Positions 35,600 through 46,400 of a stretch of 64,000 bases of DNA are shown here, in pieces. The stretch is from Lonicera japonica. Taxonomy: Eukaryota; Streptophyta; Magnoliopsida; Dipsacales; Caprifoliaceae. Made by a program: the position numbers and the translations under genes. Within the stretch, counting starts at the first letter, position 1, and every line of letters begins with the position of its first letter. The stretch is taken from positions 744,001-808,000 of the forward strand of contig CM038464.1 in NCBI GenBank assembly GCA_021464415.1, in the 5' to 3' direction. The notes beneath the pieces were generated by a model. That model ran no database searches. It saw only the letters and a list, made by a program, of their open reading frames with translations, and was not told the origin of the DNA.

Positions 35600-36979
35600 A
35601 AAACACATTTGTTTGTAAATTGTTTAAGTCGTTCAAGATTAAATCTAAAGATCTACAAGTAAGTCAAGCTCCGAAGTGATGCATTAAAGATTGACATCAA
35701 GATAGATACGGTGAGTATTGGCATTTGAATTTATTTTTCTAGGTGGTGTTTTCAAAAAACCTTTTGGGTCAAATTATTTTTACTATTTTTGTTAATGTTT
35801 TCCCACGTCTTTAATGTTTCGACGAACCAAATTAATTAGAAAACTTTTGGATTATGTTCCTAATATCTTCCAAGAATTACTCTAAAAATTTGAGTCGAAT
35901 TGAAGTTCAAACGAATTGAACACAGCGAAAAAAAAATAAAATTAAAATTATCTAAAAGAAAAAATTTATTATTAATTAACTTTGAAAAAGTCAAATGGCC
36001 AAAACCCCAAGTGGCCCCTACTTTATTAAAAACCACGTGAGGTTGCTTTTTAAACATGTGGCTATTCTTGTTTTAATCAAATCAACCAAGCCACATGTCA
36101 ATGTATAGTTGGTTGCTTTTTAATGTGTGGTGTATGTTTAACTAGTAAAGGGGTGGACCGGTACAAGTTAGCAAAACTTGGATCAGTTTGGTGCATTTTC
36201 GATGCTCAAATTTTTTTTTAAAATTTTGGACCAATACATGATTTGTACCCGTACCGGTTCGGCCTTTATTTATAGAAGGTGTATTTTTATCGTAATTTAT
36301 TTTATTTTAATTATTTTTTAACTCTTTTCCTAAAGGGAATTGGTCTCTATGTTTTTATATAAATAGATCCATATGGTAATGGAATTTTACACAATTTTTA
36401 CACATGTTTTGAGAGAGTTTTTCACACCTTAGAAATAAATCAAAACCTCAAAACATAAAAACCACCTTAAGGCTTTTTATTCATGTCAATGCAAGTATTA
36501 TTTATTTAAAGAAAAAATCAGATCCCAAAGTGCGTGTGATTCACAAACAGAGTTGAAGTATGGTGTGATACCGTGACGAGTGATTCGTTGTGAACCTATT
36601 CGTGCGAGTTGGATATAGGGACTACACGCGTAGAAGGTGAAAACTTTTACTGGCAGCTTGTGCTATTCAAGTTTTATAAATCTTTACGATTTGTAATTAA
36701 TCGAGTTTGTAAACTTTTGTGCATATAGTGAATTATTGATGATTGGTCATGCATTGTAGGGATACCTCGTTAATTATGGTGTTTATTTATCTGTTTATTA
36801 CGTTATTATTAATTGCTACGTACTAGAAAATATTAAACTTATTTTTCAGAATTAAAATTTATAGACTTTTAGGGTTTACTTTTTGATTTGATTAAAATTG
36901 ATTTTTTGAGAATCAAATTGCTAAATAACAAACCTTAGGTTAATTATCTTCCGCATGCGCTAGTCCACTAGATTTTTCA
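35600..36979 (+). mobile_element. 5' LTR of a Copia element
   Basis: The right end ...GATTTTTCA (36979) is followed by a Met-tRNA-type primer site. Sequence around 36400-36480 and 36930-36979 matches the minus-strand solo LTR at 31826-33163. A TATA-like TTTATATAAATAG is at about 36353. The left boundary is uncertain, between about 35576 and 35640, where Gypsy pol similarity stops. Confidence 0.65.
36155..36262. repeat. ACCGGT palindromes in the Copia LTR
   Basis: GGACCGGTACAA near 36156 and, inverted, CGTACCGGTTCGG near 36248, with a weaker GGACCAATACA between them. The cluster lies about 90 bp upstream of the TATA-like sequence, the same relative place as in the other LTRs of the window. 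Confidence 0.55.
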
Positions 36980-36981
36980 CT

Positions 36982-36996
36982 TGGTATCATAGGAGG
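36982..36996 (+). other. Primer-binding site of the Copia element
   Basis: TGGTATCATAGGAGG, close to the initiator Met-tRNA primer site TGGTATCAGAGC, two bases after the LTR end. Confidence 0.7.
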
Positions 36997-37075
36997 TTAC
37001 CTTAAACTGCTAGGGTTAGGTCATAACCTAGGTTTACATTGTTTTTGCTTACTTTGTGTTCTTGTTTCTGTTACT

Positions 37076-37827
37076 ATGAGTAAAGATTAATCATTTATCG
37101 CTCCTATTCTTAATGGTTCCAATTATTCATACTGGAAAGCTATAATGCGAATTTTATTAAAATTCAAAGATGAACGCGTATGGCTTATAATAGTGAATGG
37201 TTAGAAAGCACCCTCCACAAGTATCACGATTGAAAATGTTCCTAAAATTGAAATTAAACCTCCTGAATCGTGGATTGCTAGTGAATTAAAATTGCTAAGT
37301 AGAACTCCAAAGGGTTAAATTTAATCCAAAGTCTTGTGATCGAGAACTAATTTAAAAAGATTGTCGCATGTCAAACCTCAAAAGAGGCGTGAGAAATTTT
37401 ATAGGTGGTTTATGAAGGTACAAACATTGTCAAATTTTTTAAAATTCAACGTTTAACTTCAGAATTTGAAACAATTATAATGAAAGACAATAAAACCATC
37501 ACAGAGTTTCATAATAGGCTCAAATATATAGTTAATTCTTTTTACAATCTAAATGAAATAATTTCAGAACATAAAATTGTAAAAAAAATTCTACGATCTT
37601 TGACAGACCGATTCATTCCCAAAACTACTACTATAGAAGAGAGTAAAGATTTAAATATTTTAAAAGAAAATGAACTTTTAGGATCTCTTCAAACTTTTGA
37701 AGGTAATACTCTTTCCAAATCCTTATCACAAAAGAAAAATAATATTACTTTCAAAGCTGAAAATTTTCAAAATTATAATGTTAATAAGGACCTTGATTAT
37801 AGCACCTTTGTGTTCAAATTAATGTAA
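37076..37827 (+). pseudogene. Decayed Copia gag (UBN2-type)
   Basis: From an ATG at 37076: MSKD, an in-frame TAA, then APILNGSNYSYWKAIMR, the usual start of a Copia gag. An intact block at 37405-37827 reads YEGTNIVKFFKIQRLTSEFE, then MKDNKTITEFHNRLKYIVNS and NELLGSLQTFEGN, which are conserved gag phrases of SIRE-like Copia elements. A TAG replaces Trp near 37202. The zinc knuckle and all of pol are missing, and unrelated LTR-like sequence follows from about 37840. Confidence 0.85.
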
Positions 37828-37839
37828 ATTATGTTGTAT

Positions 37840-38780
37840 TGAGTGCATTTTGTGTGAAAATTGTTAATAAATGGTCTTAGTATATTAAAATTGAACTTTT
37901 GTTGTTTTGCAGACAACAGGTGCCTATTATAAGAAACATGCGACTGTTTGAAGAAGAAAAAATTTTGGCACTACATAAACATCTATTAAAAGGTCGGTGA
38001 ATTTTTTTTAAAAGGATTCTAGAGCTTTCTCTCTTTTAAATCTTATCATTTTCCACAAAAAATTCAAAGCAAAATTCTTCTATTCCTTCTTTAGAATTTC
38101 ACTTAAATTAAGCTTTTGGAATTCGATTCGGCTTTAGAAAAAGTTATTTTACTCAACGTGAGGATTAAGGAGACTTAGGAATCTCAGAATTTTGTCTAAC
38201 GGGATTTCGGTCACCATCTTTCTTTCTTCTTTTCAACTTATTAATTCAAGGTAGGGGTTCTTCTGGTTTTAAAACTCAAGAAGTTTGTTTATATGTTTTC
38301 AAATTCGATAATATGATTTTATTTATTGAAAATTTAATGATTTTATATTTCTATGCATATATGTTTAACATGAATACCATGTTAATTATTAATGACAATT
38401 CATGAATATTTGAACTACGAATCCACGAATTGAAGTAATATATGCTTATCTAAACTCGATATTCATGTATTATTAATTCATACAGGATGTTCCTTGGATG
38501 TATATGTATTGGTTTGTCTGAAATGAATTAGGGAATGGTTTTGTATACACCTAGGGGCATATATGAAAGCTTATTAGAGTTTACAGGGCATATATTGTTT
38601 TTAGTTTACATTTAAAGCATGATATACACGTTTACATTATTATTGTATCAATTCGGTATTTAGGCGATACTTTGGTAAGTGTGGAGCATTCTTATAGCAT
38701 ATGACATATATATTCGCCTCTTGAGAAGTCTATATCTCTTATATATGATTTATGCTCGTTGTGGCATTCCTGAATATGAT
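37840..38780 (+). other. Gypsy LTR-like sequence (plus orientation)
   Basis: No gene. CAACAGGTGCCTATTAT (about 37915) resembles the CAACAGGNNCCTGTTG palindrome of the SDR-intron LTR. Blocks at 38165-38290 (GGAGACTTAGGAATCTC, GGGATTTCGGTCACCATC, GGTAGGGGTTCTTC) match it in order when that LTR is read on its minus strand. I infer another copy of the same group, truncated. Confidence 0.45.
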
Positions 38781-39099
38781 ATCATATCGAGATGAACTCA
38801 ATTATTGTTGTTATATTGTGGCCTTGTCGATGTGAAAATAAGTAAAGCATGGTGCCCTTGGGTTGGAAATCTTTAAACCTCTGGAGGGCAGCAAAGCGAT
38901 GGCTTTTTTGAGCCAACGGTAAGTAGCCCGAAAATTTAGACAATGGCAAGGCACTAATAATTTTGTTGATGTGATATTGTTGGACATGTGGTCCAGTTAC
39001 GTTATTATCGATGAGGCAAATCGTAGCAGCCATGTGTGCTTCATCGATAAAGCAAAGATTTGTATGCTCTTCCATTTTTTGCCATAAAACAAAGGTCGG
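38781..39099. other. Unassigned stretch
   Basis: An open frame on the minus strand (38782-39075) has no family I recognise and lies between two decayed retroelements. I do not call it a gene. Confidence 0.4.
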
Positions 39100-40161
39100 C
39101 CGTTTCTTTCTTCATCACTTAACTCGATATCGGATTTGCCTTATTCCGATTCCCTTAAATGTCCTTTGAGAGCCTCTTTCAATCTCTTGTACAACTTTTC
39201 CTTATTCGCTATCTTCTAACTAGACAATTTGACTTGTAGTGTCTCGGTTCATGACAATGGAAGCACTTCCTTTCCTCATTATCAACTTTTGGATTAGTTG
39301 ATCTATCATTGAGGATCTTTGAGGATGGGGGATTGTTGTTGATCTTTCCTTATGAGTACTTTTTTTGCTAGGAATTTTTTAAATTTCCTAGAGATGAGAG
39401 TCATGTCTCCATTTTTTCTTGTTGAGCCTTTTTCATTATTTCCTTCATTTGGCTTTCAAGCAAATATTGTCATTGGATTTGCTTTCTCCCATCCTTCTTC
39501 TCTTTACAACTTTTTCTCATGGGTTTTGAGAAGAACCCAATAGCTCATCCTTGCTAAAAGGTTTGAGGTTCTTAGTTTCTTGAATTGTCGTCACCTTAGG
39601 CCTCCATATCTTTGGAAGAATCCTAATAATTTTTCTAATTTTCTCTTCATTTGAATATACCTTGCCAAGAAGGTTCAAAGCATTAGTGAGAATATAAAAT
39701 TTACTATACATGGAAGCAAGTGATTCGGTAGGCTCCATCTTAAATGACTCATAATCATGGACAAGTATATTAATATTGTCCTCCTTGATTTGAGAGGTTC
39801 CTTCATGGGCAACCTCAAGTTTGTCCTAAATCTTTTTTACGGTTTTGCAACTAGAGATTTTGTTGTACTCATCCATAGTCAATGCACAATGTAAATAATT
39901 TAAAGCTCTAGCATTTAATTGAATTTTCTTAATATCATTCTCATTGTATTCGAATATTGACTTAGGAGTAACATTTCCTCTTTCGTCGGTTTTTGTAATT
40001 TCATAAGGTTCAATAAGTGTAACCTTTCATTGTTCAAAATTGTTAGCTTGTAAAAATGTACACATTATATTTTTTCAATAGCTATAATTTTTGCCATCAA
40101 ACAATGGCGGTCTATAAATAGAAGCACATTCGAAAAGACCGGTTCCTTGATAATAAGACAT
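39100..40161 (-). pseudogene. Decayed Copia gag with zinc knuckle
   Basis: From ATG at 40161 on the minus strand: RPPLFDGKNYSY, then TGA where Trp is expected, a mid part with ALTMDEYNKISSCKT, a conserved block ESLASMYSKFYILTNALN and KVTTIQETKNLKPFSKDELL (39738-39517), and a CCHC zinc knuckle CFHCHEPRHYKSNC at 39224-39264. Gag binds element RNA and forms the particle. There are several stops and at least one frameshift. Pol is absent to the left, so the element is truncated. Its LTR is at 40218-41735. Confidence 0.85.
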
Positions 40162-40217
40162 GATCGAGAACTCTAAGATTGTTAAATCAAAACAAGAGTA
40201 CACCCCCTGATACTAAT

Positions 40218-41735
40218 TGTTGGTCGGATTTCAACCCTAGAGGGGTAGGATTTTTAAAACTTAATGCGGAATTAAAAAGTTTTCTAAAAATGTTTAAGTA
40301 AGGCAACTTAACTAAACAAGTATAACATGAAAATAATCAATTCAAGCAATCAATCCCAAGACAAGCAAATAAGCAATTTAAAAAATACAAGCAATAATAT
40401 AGCAATAAATAGAGAGCTTGAGTTAGAAAGATTAAACCAATAGAAGTCCAAGGATTTTGTCCTCACGGTTTGGTTTCTAAAAACCTTACGTCCGCGCTCG
40501 GTTAGTTCCCCGAGAAGTTTTACTAATTTCAATCTTCTTTCGGGTGAAGATCAAATCTCTACAAATGTTGTTGTCTCACTACACTCTTACAAATATTGCT
40601 TTACCACAATATACCCACAAGAATCTCTCTCTTTCTAATCTATGAGATTTACCTCTCACAAATACTAACCAAGAATTTACCTTCTTGTTTTCTTATGAGA
40701 TTTACCTCTCACAATTTGAATATAGATTGTTTAGTGATTCACACCAATGAACAACAACTCTAAAATGTTTAAGAGATACAATTGAAGCTCACACTATAGT
40801 TACTTGTTTAATCAATATTTATAGCTCAATAAGAATGATTAATCAAAAATAATTTCTTGAATCTTTTGATATTGAATATAGATGAAGTATGTAGATAAGA
40901 ATGATCAAAAGTGGTTCAAAATGTGTCTTGGATAGTGTATATATAGTCCCAAAAGTGATATAGCCGTTTTTGAGGTTTGATAGAAATTTGATACCAAAAA
41001 TGGTAAAAAATCAGAAATTCAATGGCTATATTCTGGGCTATCAGTCGACTAAGTAAGGCTCATCAGTCGACTAAGTGGACCTTAGTCGACTGAGCACAAG
41101 CCATCAGTCGATTGATGGACCTTGTTGGCCAAAAGGCAAAAAATTTTAATTTTTGTACTTTTTTATATAAGCTCTAAAATCAATTTCAATGTTTTGAGGA
41201 CCTCAAAAATTAGTTCATAAGACACCTATTTACGAGAAAACTCAAAATATGATAATTTGAATTTAATATGAATTTATTTGAAAACCGGTTTTTGTAAGAA
41301 TGATGTTTTAAAATGATTTTGATTCAAACTTGATTTTGATCAATCTAAGAATGTTGTATCAATGTATATGAGCTATATAAATAATCAAATAAGAAACTTT
41401 ACATAGATCCTAGGCACTCACTCAATTATCGAATTAACGAGTCTTTGAATACTTCGATTTGTTTCTTCAATTTGATATTCACTTGAAGTTTTTGTCTTGA
41501 AGTTTTTGCATGTGATCCTTGATCTTGATCTTCATGAATTTCATAGTGATGAGGTTAATCTTCTTGTTTTGTCCAATACTTGTAGAAGAATGATCTCGGT
41601 TTGAATTGATTGGTTTTAGTCCACGGATGATGATTATTGAAATGTGGCTATAATTATTTCAATACACATGTTAAATTACACGTGATTGATTTATTATTAT
41701 TATAAAAATAAGATTTAAGACCTTCAAGGTCAACA
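40218..41735 (-). mobile_element. 5' LTR of the SIRE-like Copia element
   Basis: On the minus strand it opens TGTTGACCTTGAAGGTCTTA at 41735 and closes ...CGACCAACA at 40218. The next bases (ATTAGTATCAGGGGGTG) contain a Met-tRNA-type primer site. Length 1518 bp. A TATA-like CTATATATACAC (plus coordinates about 40938-40949) follows the palindrome cluster at 41042-41116. Confidence 0.8.
41042..41116. repeat. GTCGAC palindrome cluster, four copies
   Basis: CAGTCGACTAAG at 41042-41053 and 41064-41075, its inverse CTTAGTCGACTGAG at 41081-41094, and a degenerate TCAGTCGATTGA at 41104-41115. Copies occur in both orientations, about 95-180 bp upstream of the TATA-like sequence of the LTR. Confidence 0.85.
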
Positions 41736-42047
41736 TATAGTACACTATTTATTTGTCTATTGTATACAAGTAAAGTGTGCTATGGAGGTTAATATGTATA
41801 ACAATGAATTTATGATATAAATTAATACCAAAAAAATAAAAGAACAAGGATATCATAAAAATAAAAATTGAGAAATTTTTATTTAGTTCAATACACTAAC
41901 TTTGTTATTATTAATTTTTTTCTTATTAAATTTAACAATAAGTTTCCATTTGATAATAAGATGAAAATTGGTGAAAAAAATAATTGATTTACCTAAGATG
42001 TTGAAAAATGATTAAATAAGTTGAGAGACGTGTTATGATTTTTTCTT

Positions 42048-42708
42048 CTAGAAATTAGGTAGAAGGGCTTATTATACATTGATTTTTACCAAAAATCCAA
42101 TGAATAATATTTTTTTGAATGAAGGGCCTATTTTTAATTGGTAATTAGTGTAAGAGGCCTATTTTGTTTTATATTTTAAATGAATGTATTTGAATAAATT
42201 TAAATATCATTTAATTAATAAAAACATGTTATGTATTACCTAAATTACCCCTTTTTATGAAATTTGCACAAAAATATGGACTACAAAGTTCATATTGCAG
42301 TAAAATATGAACTGCAAAGTTCATATTGCAGTGAAATATGGACTGCAATATGAACTTTGCACTAAAAATATGGACTGCAAAGTTCACATTGCAGTAAAAT
42401 ATGGACTGCAATATGAACTTTGCACTAAAAATATCGACTGCAAAGTTCACATTGCAGTAAAATATGGACTGCAAAGTTCATATTGCAGTGAAATATAGAC
42501 TGCAAAGTTCATATTGCAGTCCATATTTTAATGCATATTGGTATTTTTTAGTTTATTTTAAGGGTTGGGATGTCATTTTATAATGAAAAAAAAAGCACAT
42601 GTCATATTATCAATAAAATAAAAAATAGGCCCTTTATTTAAAAAAAAATTATTCCTTGGCCTTAGTGTGAAAATCTTTCTCTAATAAGCCCTTTTTTTTA
42701 ATTGCCCC
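42048..42708 (-). mobile_element. MULE-type MITE, copy 2 (inverse of copy 1)
   Basis: It starts CTAGAAATTAGGTAGAAGGG and ends AATTGCCCC, the reverse complement of copy 1 at 16713-17345. A perfect 9-bp duplication TTTTTTCTT flanks it (42039-42047, 42709-42717). Both copies share their whole length except for the number and order of internal repeat units (42270-42530). No protein is encoded. Confidence 0.88.
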
Positions 42709-42717
42709 TTTTTTCTT

Positions 42718-43454
42718 TTCCTTTTTATTTTTTTGGCTTTTTCCATGAATTTTTTTTCTTTAGCTGACAAGTAAGATTTTTTTTTTCAAAATAAGAAAAG
42801 ATAGAAGATAATTACTCAAAAAACGAATGCAAGGAGGAAAATATACTTAATTTTAAGTTTCCAAAATAAAGAATGATATAAGATTTACTCTTAAAATGAA
42901 TATGAGAAAGAAAAAGATACACAATTTTAATTACTCCTCGTGCAGTATATTAATATTGTTTGACAAGTTGTAATTGAGTGAACAGTTGATTGCCAAAACC
43001 TTGTTTTGGACAACATATTAAAATTGTGTATGCATTTCGATCACACCTCACTAACAATAATACGCTAAATAGATAATATATCATTGATAAAACACAAAAC
43101 AACAAACATTGTTTTGAGTAGTATATAATGTACGTAAATAAAAACAACAAAAAAAATTATAATATTAAGAATAGTTGTAATATTAGGAAGTAATATCAAA
43201 AATAATAATTATAATATTTAAGATAAAAATAAGATGATACTGTTATGAAAAGAATTATCACTATGGCACGTGGTGTAATTTGTTAAAAATAGTATTATAT
43301 AAAATGGAATGGGTTGGGGGAGGGGGCGTGGTTTGGTTTATAATTGAAAGGCGTGAAGTAGGAAGGAAAGAAGGTGTGGGATTTTCTCGACAATTAATTA
43401 TAATTAAAAATACAACTGCAGTCGCTGTAGGGGGTAGGTTTCTTTTCTTGCTTT
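42718..43454. promoter_or_regulatory. Upstream region of the SDR gene
   Basis: AT-rich up to about 43260, then G-rich on the plus strand. A (GA)10 run at 43455-43474 ends 7 bp before the first ATG, so it probably lies in the 5'UTR. No firm TATA choice. The MULE-MITE ends about 770 bp upstream of the ATG. Confidence 0.4.
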
Positions 43455-43481
43455 GAGAGAGAGAGAGAGAGAGAATTGAAG

Positions 43482-46400
43482 ATGATGTCGTCGTCGCCAT
43501 TCAAGGGAGATATACTGAGAGGTAAAGTGGCACTGTTAACAGGAGGGGGTTCTGGTATTGGCTTCGAGATTTCCACTCAATTCGGTAAACACGGTGCCTC
43601 TGTCGCCATCATGGGCCGTCGCAAGTCCGTCCTCGACTCCGCCGTTTCCACTCTCCAATCCCTCGGTATTCCCGTAAGTAGACATTATGTTGTGTTGTTT
43701 TGTTTTGTAGATCCCTCAACAAGCTCATTTCACCTCCTCTCCTCTCCTCTCCTCTCATCCCTTGATTGATTGATTTATAATAATAACAATAATAATAATC
43801 CACCAGGCTGTTGGGTTTGAGGGCGACGTCCGCAAACAGGAAGATGCAAAAAGAGTTGTGGAGTCGACTGTCAAACATTTTGGAAAGCTTGACATTCTTG
43901 TTAATTCTGCGGCTGGCAATTTTCTCGTCTCCCCTGAGGATTTGTCTCCTAATGGCTTCAGAACCGGTCGGTATATTCTTCTTACTTTCCAACTCGATCT
44001 CTTATTATTATTATTATTATTATTTACTACACAAAAGTATTAATGCACGCTTGCCTTGTTTGTACACAGCCAGCCAAATAACCATTAATTAATTAATTAA
44101 TTCAACTAATTTATCAATATTTATTGGATCTAGTGGAATACCCACCCACCTACGTACTTGTCATATAAAAGCGTCTCCAAATCCAAAGAAAGAATGAGAA
44201 TATTTGCGTGTGTATCTCTGATAGAGAGAGAGAGAGAGTGGTGGCCCTTTGATTACTTACTTATATATGTATACACGCATATTTATAAAAATGAAATTCT
44301 ACAACACAGTTACAATCACCTCCAAAACACATCTACCTATTCTTATCTAATGTGTATTGTAAGTTCGACAAATTTTAAGTTAAGAAATGCTGCTCGCACA
44401 CAAGGATTTATATGCAGTAAGTGTACGAAAGATGAACAAGAACACACAAATTTTTGGTAAGGGTGGTTATCTCGGCCAATAGATAAAACGTCATAGATAA
44501 TACCTGGCTAGTTTTCTGATGACCTAAATTGCTAAGGGCCAGTTTCTTATATAGATGTAAGGAACTAACTGTTACAATGTGATAGATAAAACTCCCCATA
44601 TTCGGAGGGAGTGGAGGTAATGGCGGGTCGTTTGTTGAATAGTGGCTGAGTGGTAGTTAGTTGTGGGGCGTGCCAGTCACACTTCATTTTGCTGCTGTCA
44701 CGTGTCAGACTTTAGCCGGTCCCAGAAAATGTTTATATCAAGCTCGGCACTTGTAATACTCGGATGTCAGATCAAATATTTTTATCTCCTTCATGTATGT
44801 ATTGTTAGCTTTTTATCTCTCCATTCCCTTCACATAACTTGAGAAGATACATTGGATCATCAAAAATTTAACATATATAAAATTCTCTTATGTAACACCC
44901 CCGCCTTAATTGTTGTGATTTAACCCGCAATTAAAGCCTAGAGTATTACTAACCCATTTTAGACTGACTAAAATGGGTGATAAAACTTTCAACTATATGC
45001 ACAAATAACACATGACAAAAATTAAAATTATAACAACATAAGACAAAAGACATACATAATGCATAGACTATAAAAATATCTTCCAAAAAGTCTAAACATC
45101 TTCGGCAAGCATTGGCTAACCATAATCTTAATATTCACATCTCAAAAATGTAATAGTATCAGAGCTTCCTATGATGTTCCTGAACCTGCCACATCCTTGG
45201 TAACCAGATTCTCTTGAGTGCCCACAATAGTTTAGAAAAAGGGGGTGAGCATGTCGCCCAGTAGGGGGGAAGGGTGCGATTTAAAAGCAATACAATTATA
45301 ATATCATATGTCAAGTTTATGGAATATAAAACCACACAACAAAGCAAGAGGCATGTATGTAACTTATGATTGATAATATTGCATACTTATGCTTATGCAT
45401 GTTACCTCCCTCGTGTCAACCCATTTCTTGCGAGATTTATACCAATAAGAATTCAAACTGAAGTTATAATATATATTCCGTTTGCCTCAGGAGAGTGTAT
45501 CGCGGTTGCAATGATAGAATGGGACAAATCGTCCCCAATCTATACAAACATGTATGGTTCATCGTGCGTTGCAGTTGCCGTTGCCGTTGCCGTTGCTGCC
45601 ATTGCCTAGATTCTCGGGCTCCCCATCGGTGGCTTTAAATCGCCAAACTTTACTCCCCTAGGGGTTTAGGGATTTTCATCCCAATGGTGCCGAGCCCTAC
45701 CTTATTTTCACTTGGCAAGCACTATTCACATAGAGAATTCCCGTCTCTAAGAGCATATCACATGAATATATAGAATTGATACCAACATCTCGATAATAGA
45801 AATGATACAAAGGCGATAAATGAATCTACCATTGCTTGAGCCGAGATAAATATTAAAGCTCCAATGTAGCCGAGAACCTGGGTTGACACCAAGACAATGC
45901 AAAGTATACTTATAATACCAATAATTTTCCTTCTTAAACAATCTATGTCATATAAACTCAAAATGTTTCCACTCTATATTCCTTTTTACAAGAGTACAAT
46001 CAAATATTCAATTCCATGACACAAAACAACTGATATAAAGGAATATAGAGATTCCACTAATTTTTGACATAGATTTAGAGTTTGAATGACATAGATTGTG
46101 TATAATCATAAATCAATGCTCAAATATCCAAGAATATCATCATAGTTAACATAAATATTTAATTGAGGGCACATAGGAGTAAAACATCACAATTGCTCAA
46201 CATTTGAAATCAAATTACTAAGTTTATAGAGCCAAGAAACCCTTACCAAGTTGTGAGACTAAGGAGATAAGGATAGAAATGATGACCCGAAATCCTGATC
46301 GGTAAAACTCCAAAATTTCTACGTCATCACGTTCCCCTCGAAGTGTAGAATAATTTTTCCTTAAGAGGAATTATGATCTAAAGTGTTTAAATGGGTGTAT

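Noticed and set aside
38782..39075. 97-residue frame on the minus strand between retroelements
   Set aside because: No recognised domain, no splice or promoter context, and it lies next to decayed LTR-like sequence.
44158..44460. 100-residue frame in SDR intron 2
   Set aside because: Intron sequence with GA and TATA runs; no similarity to any family, and it would disrupt the well-supported exon 2 to 3 splice.
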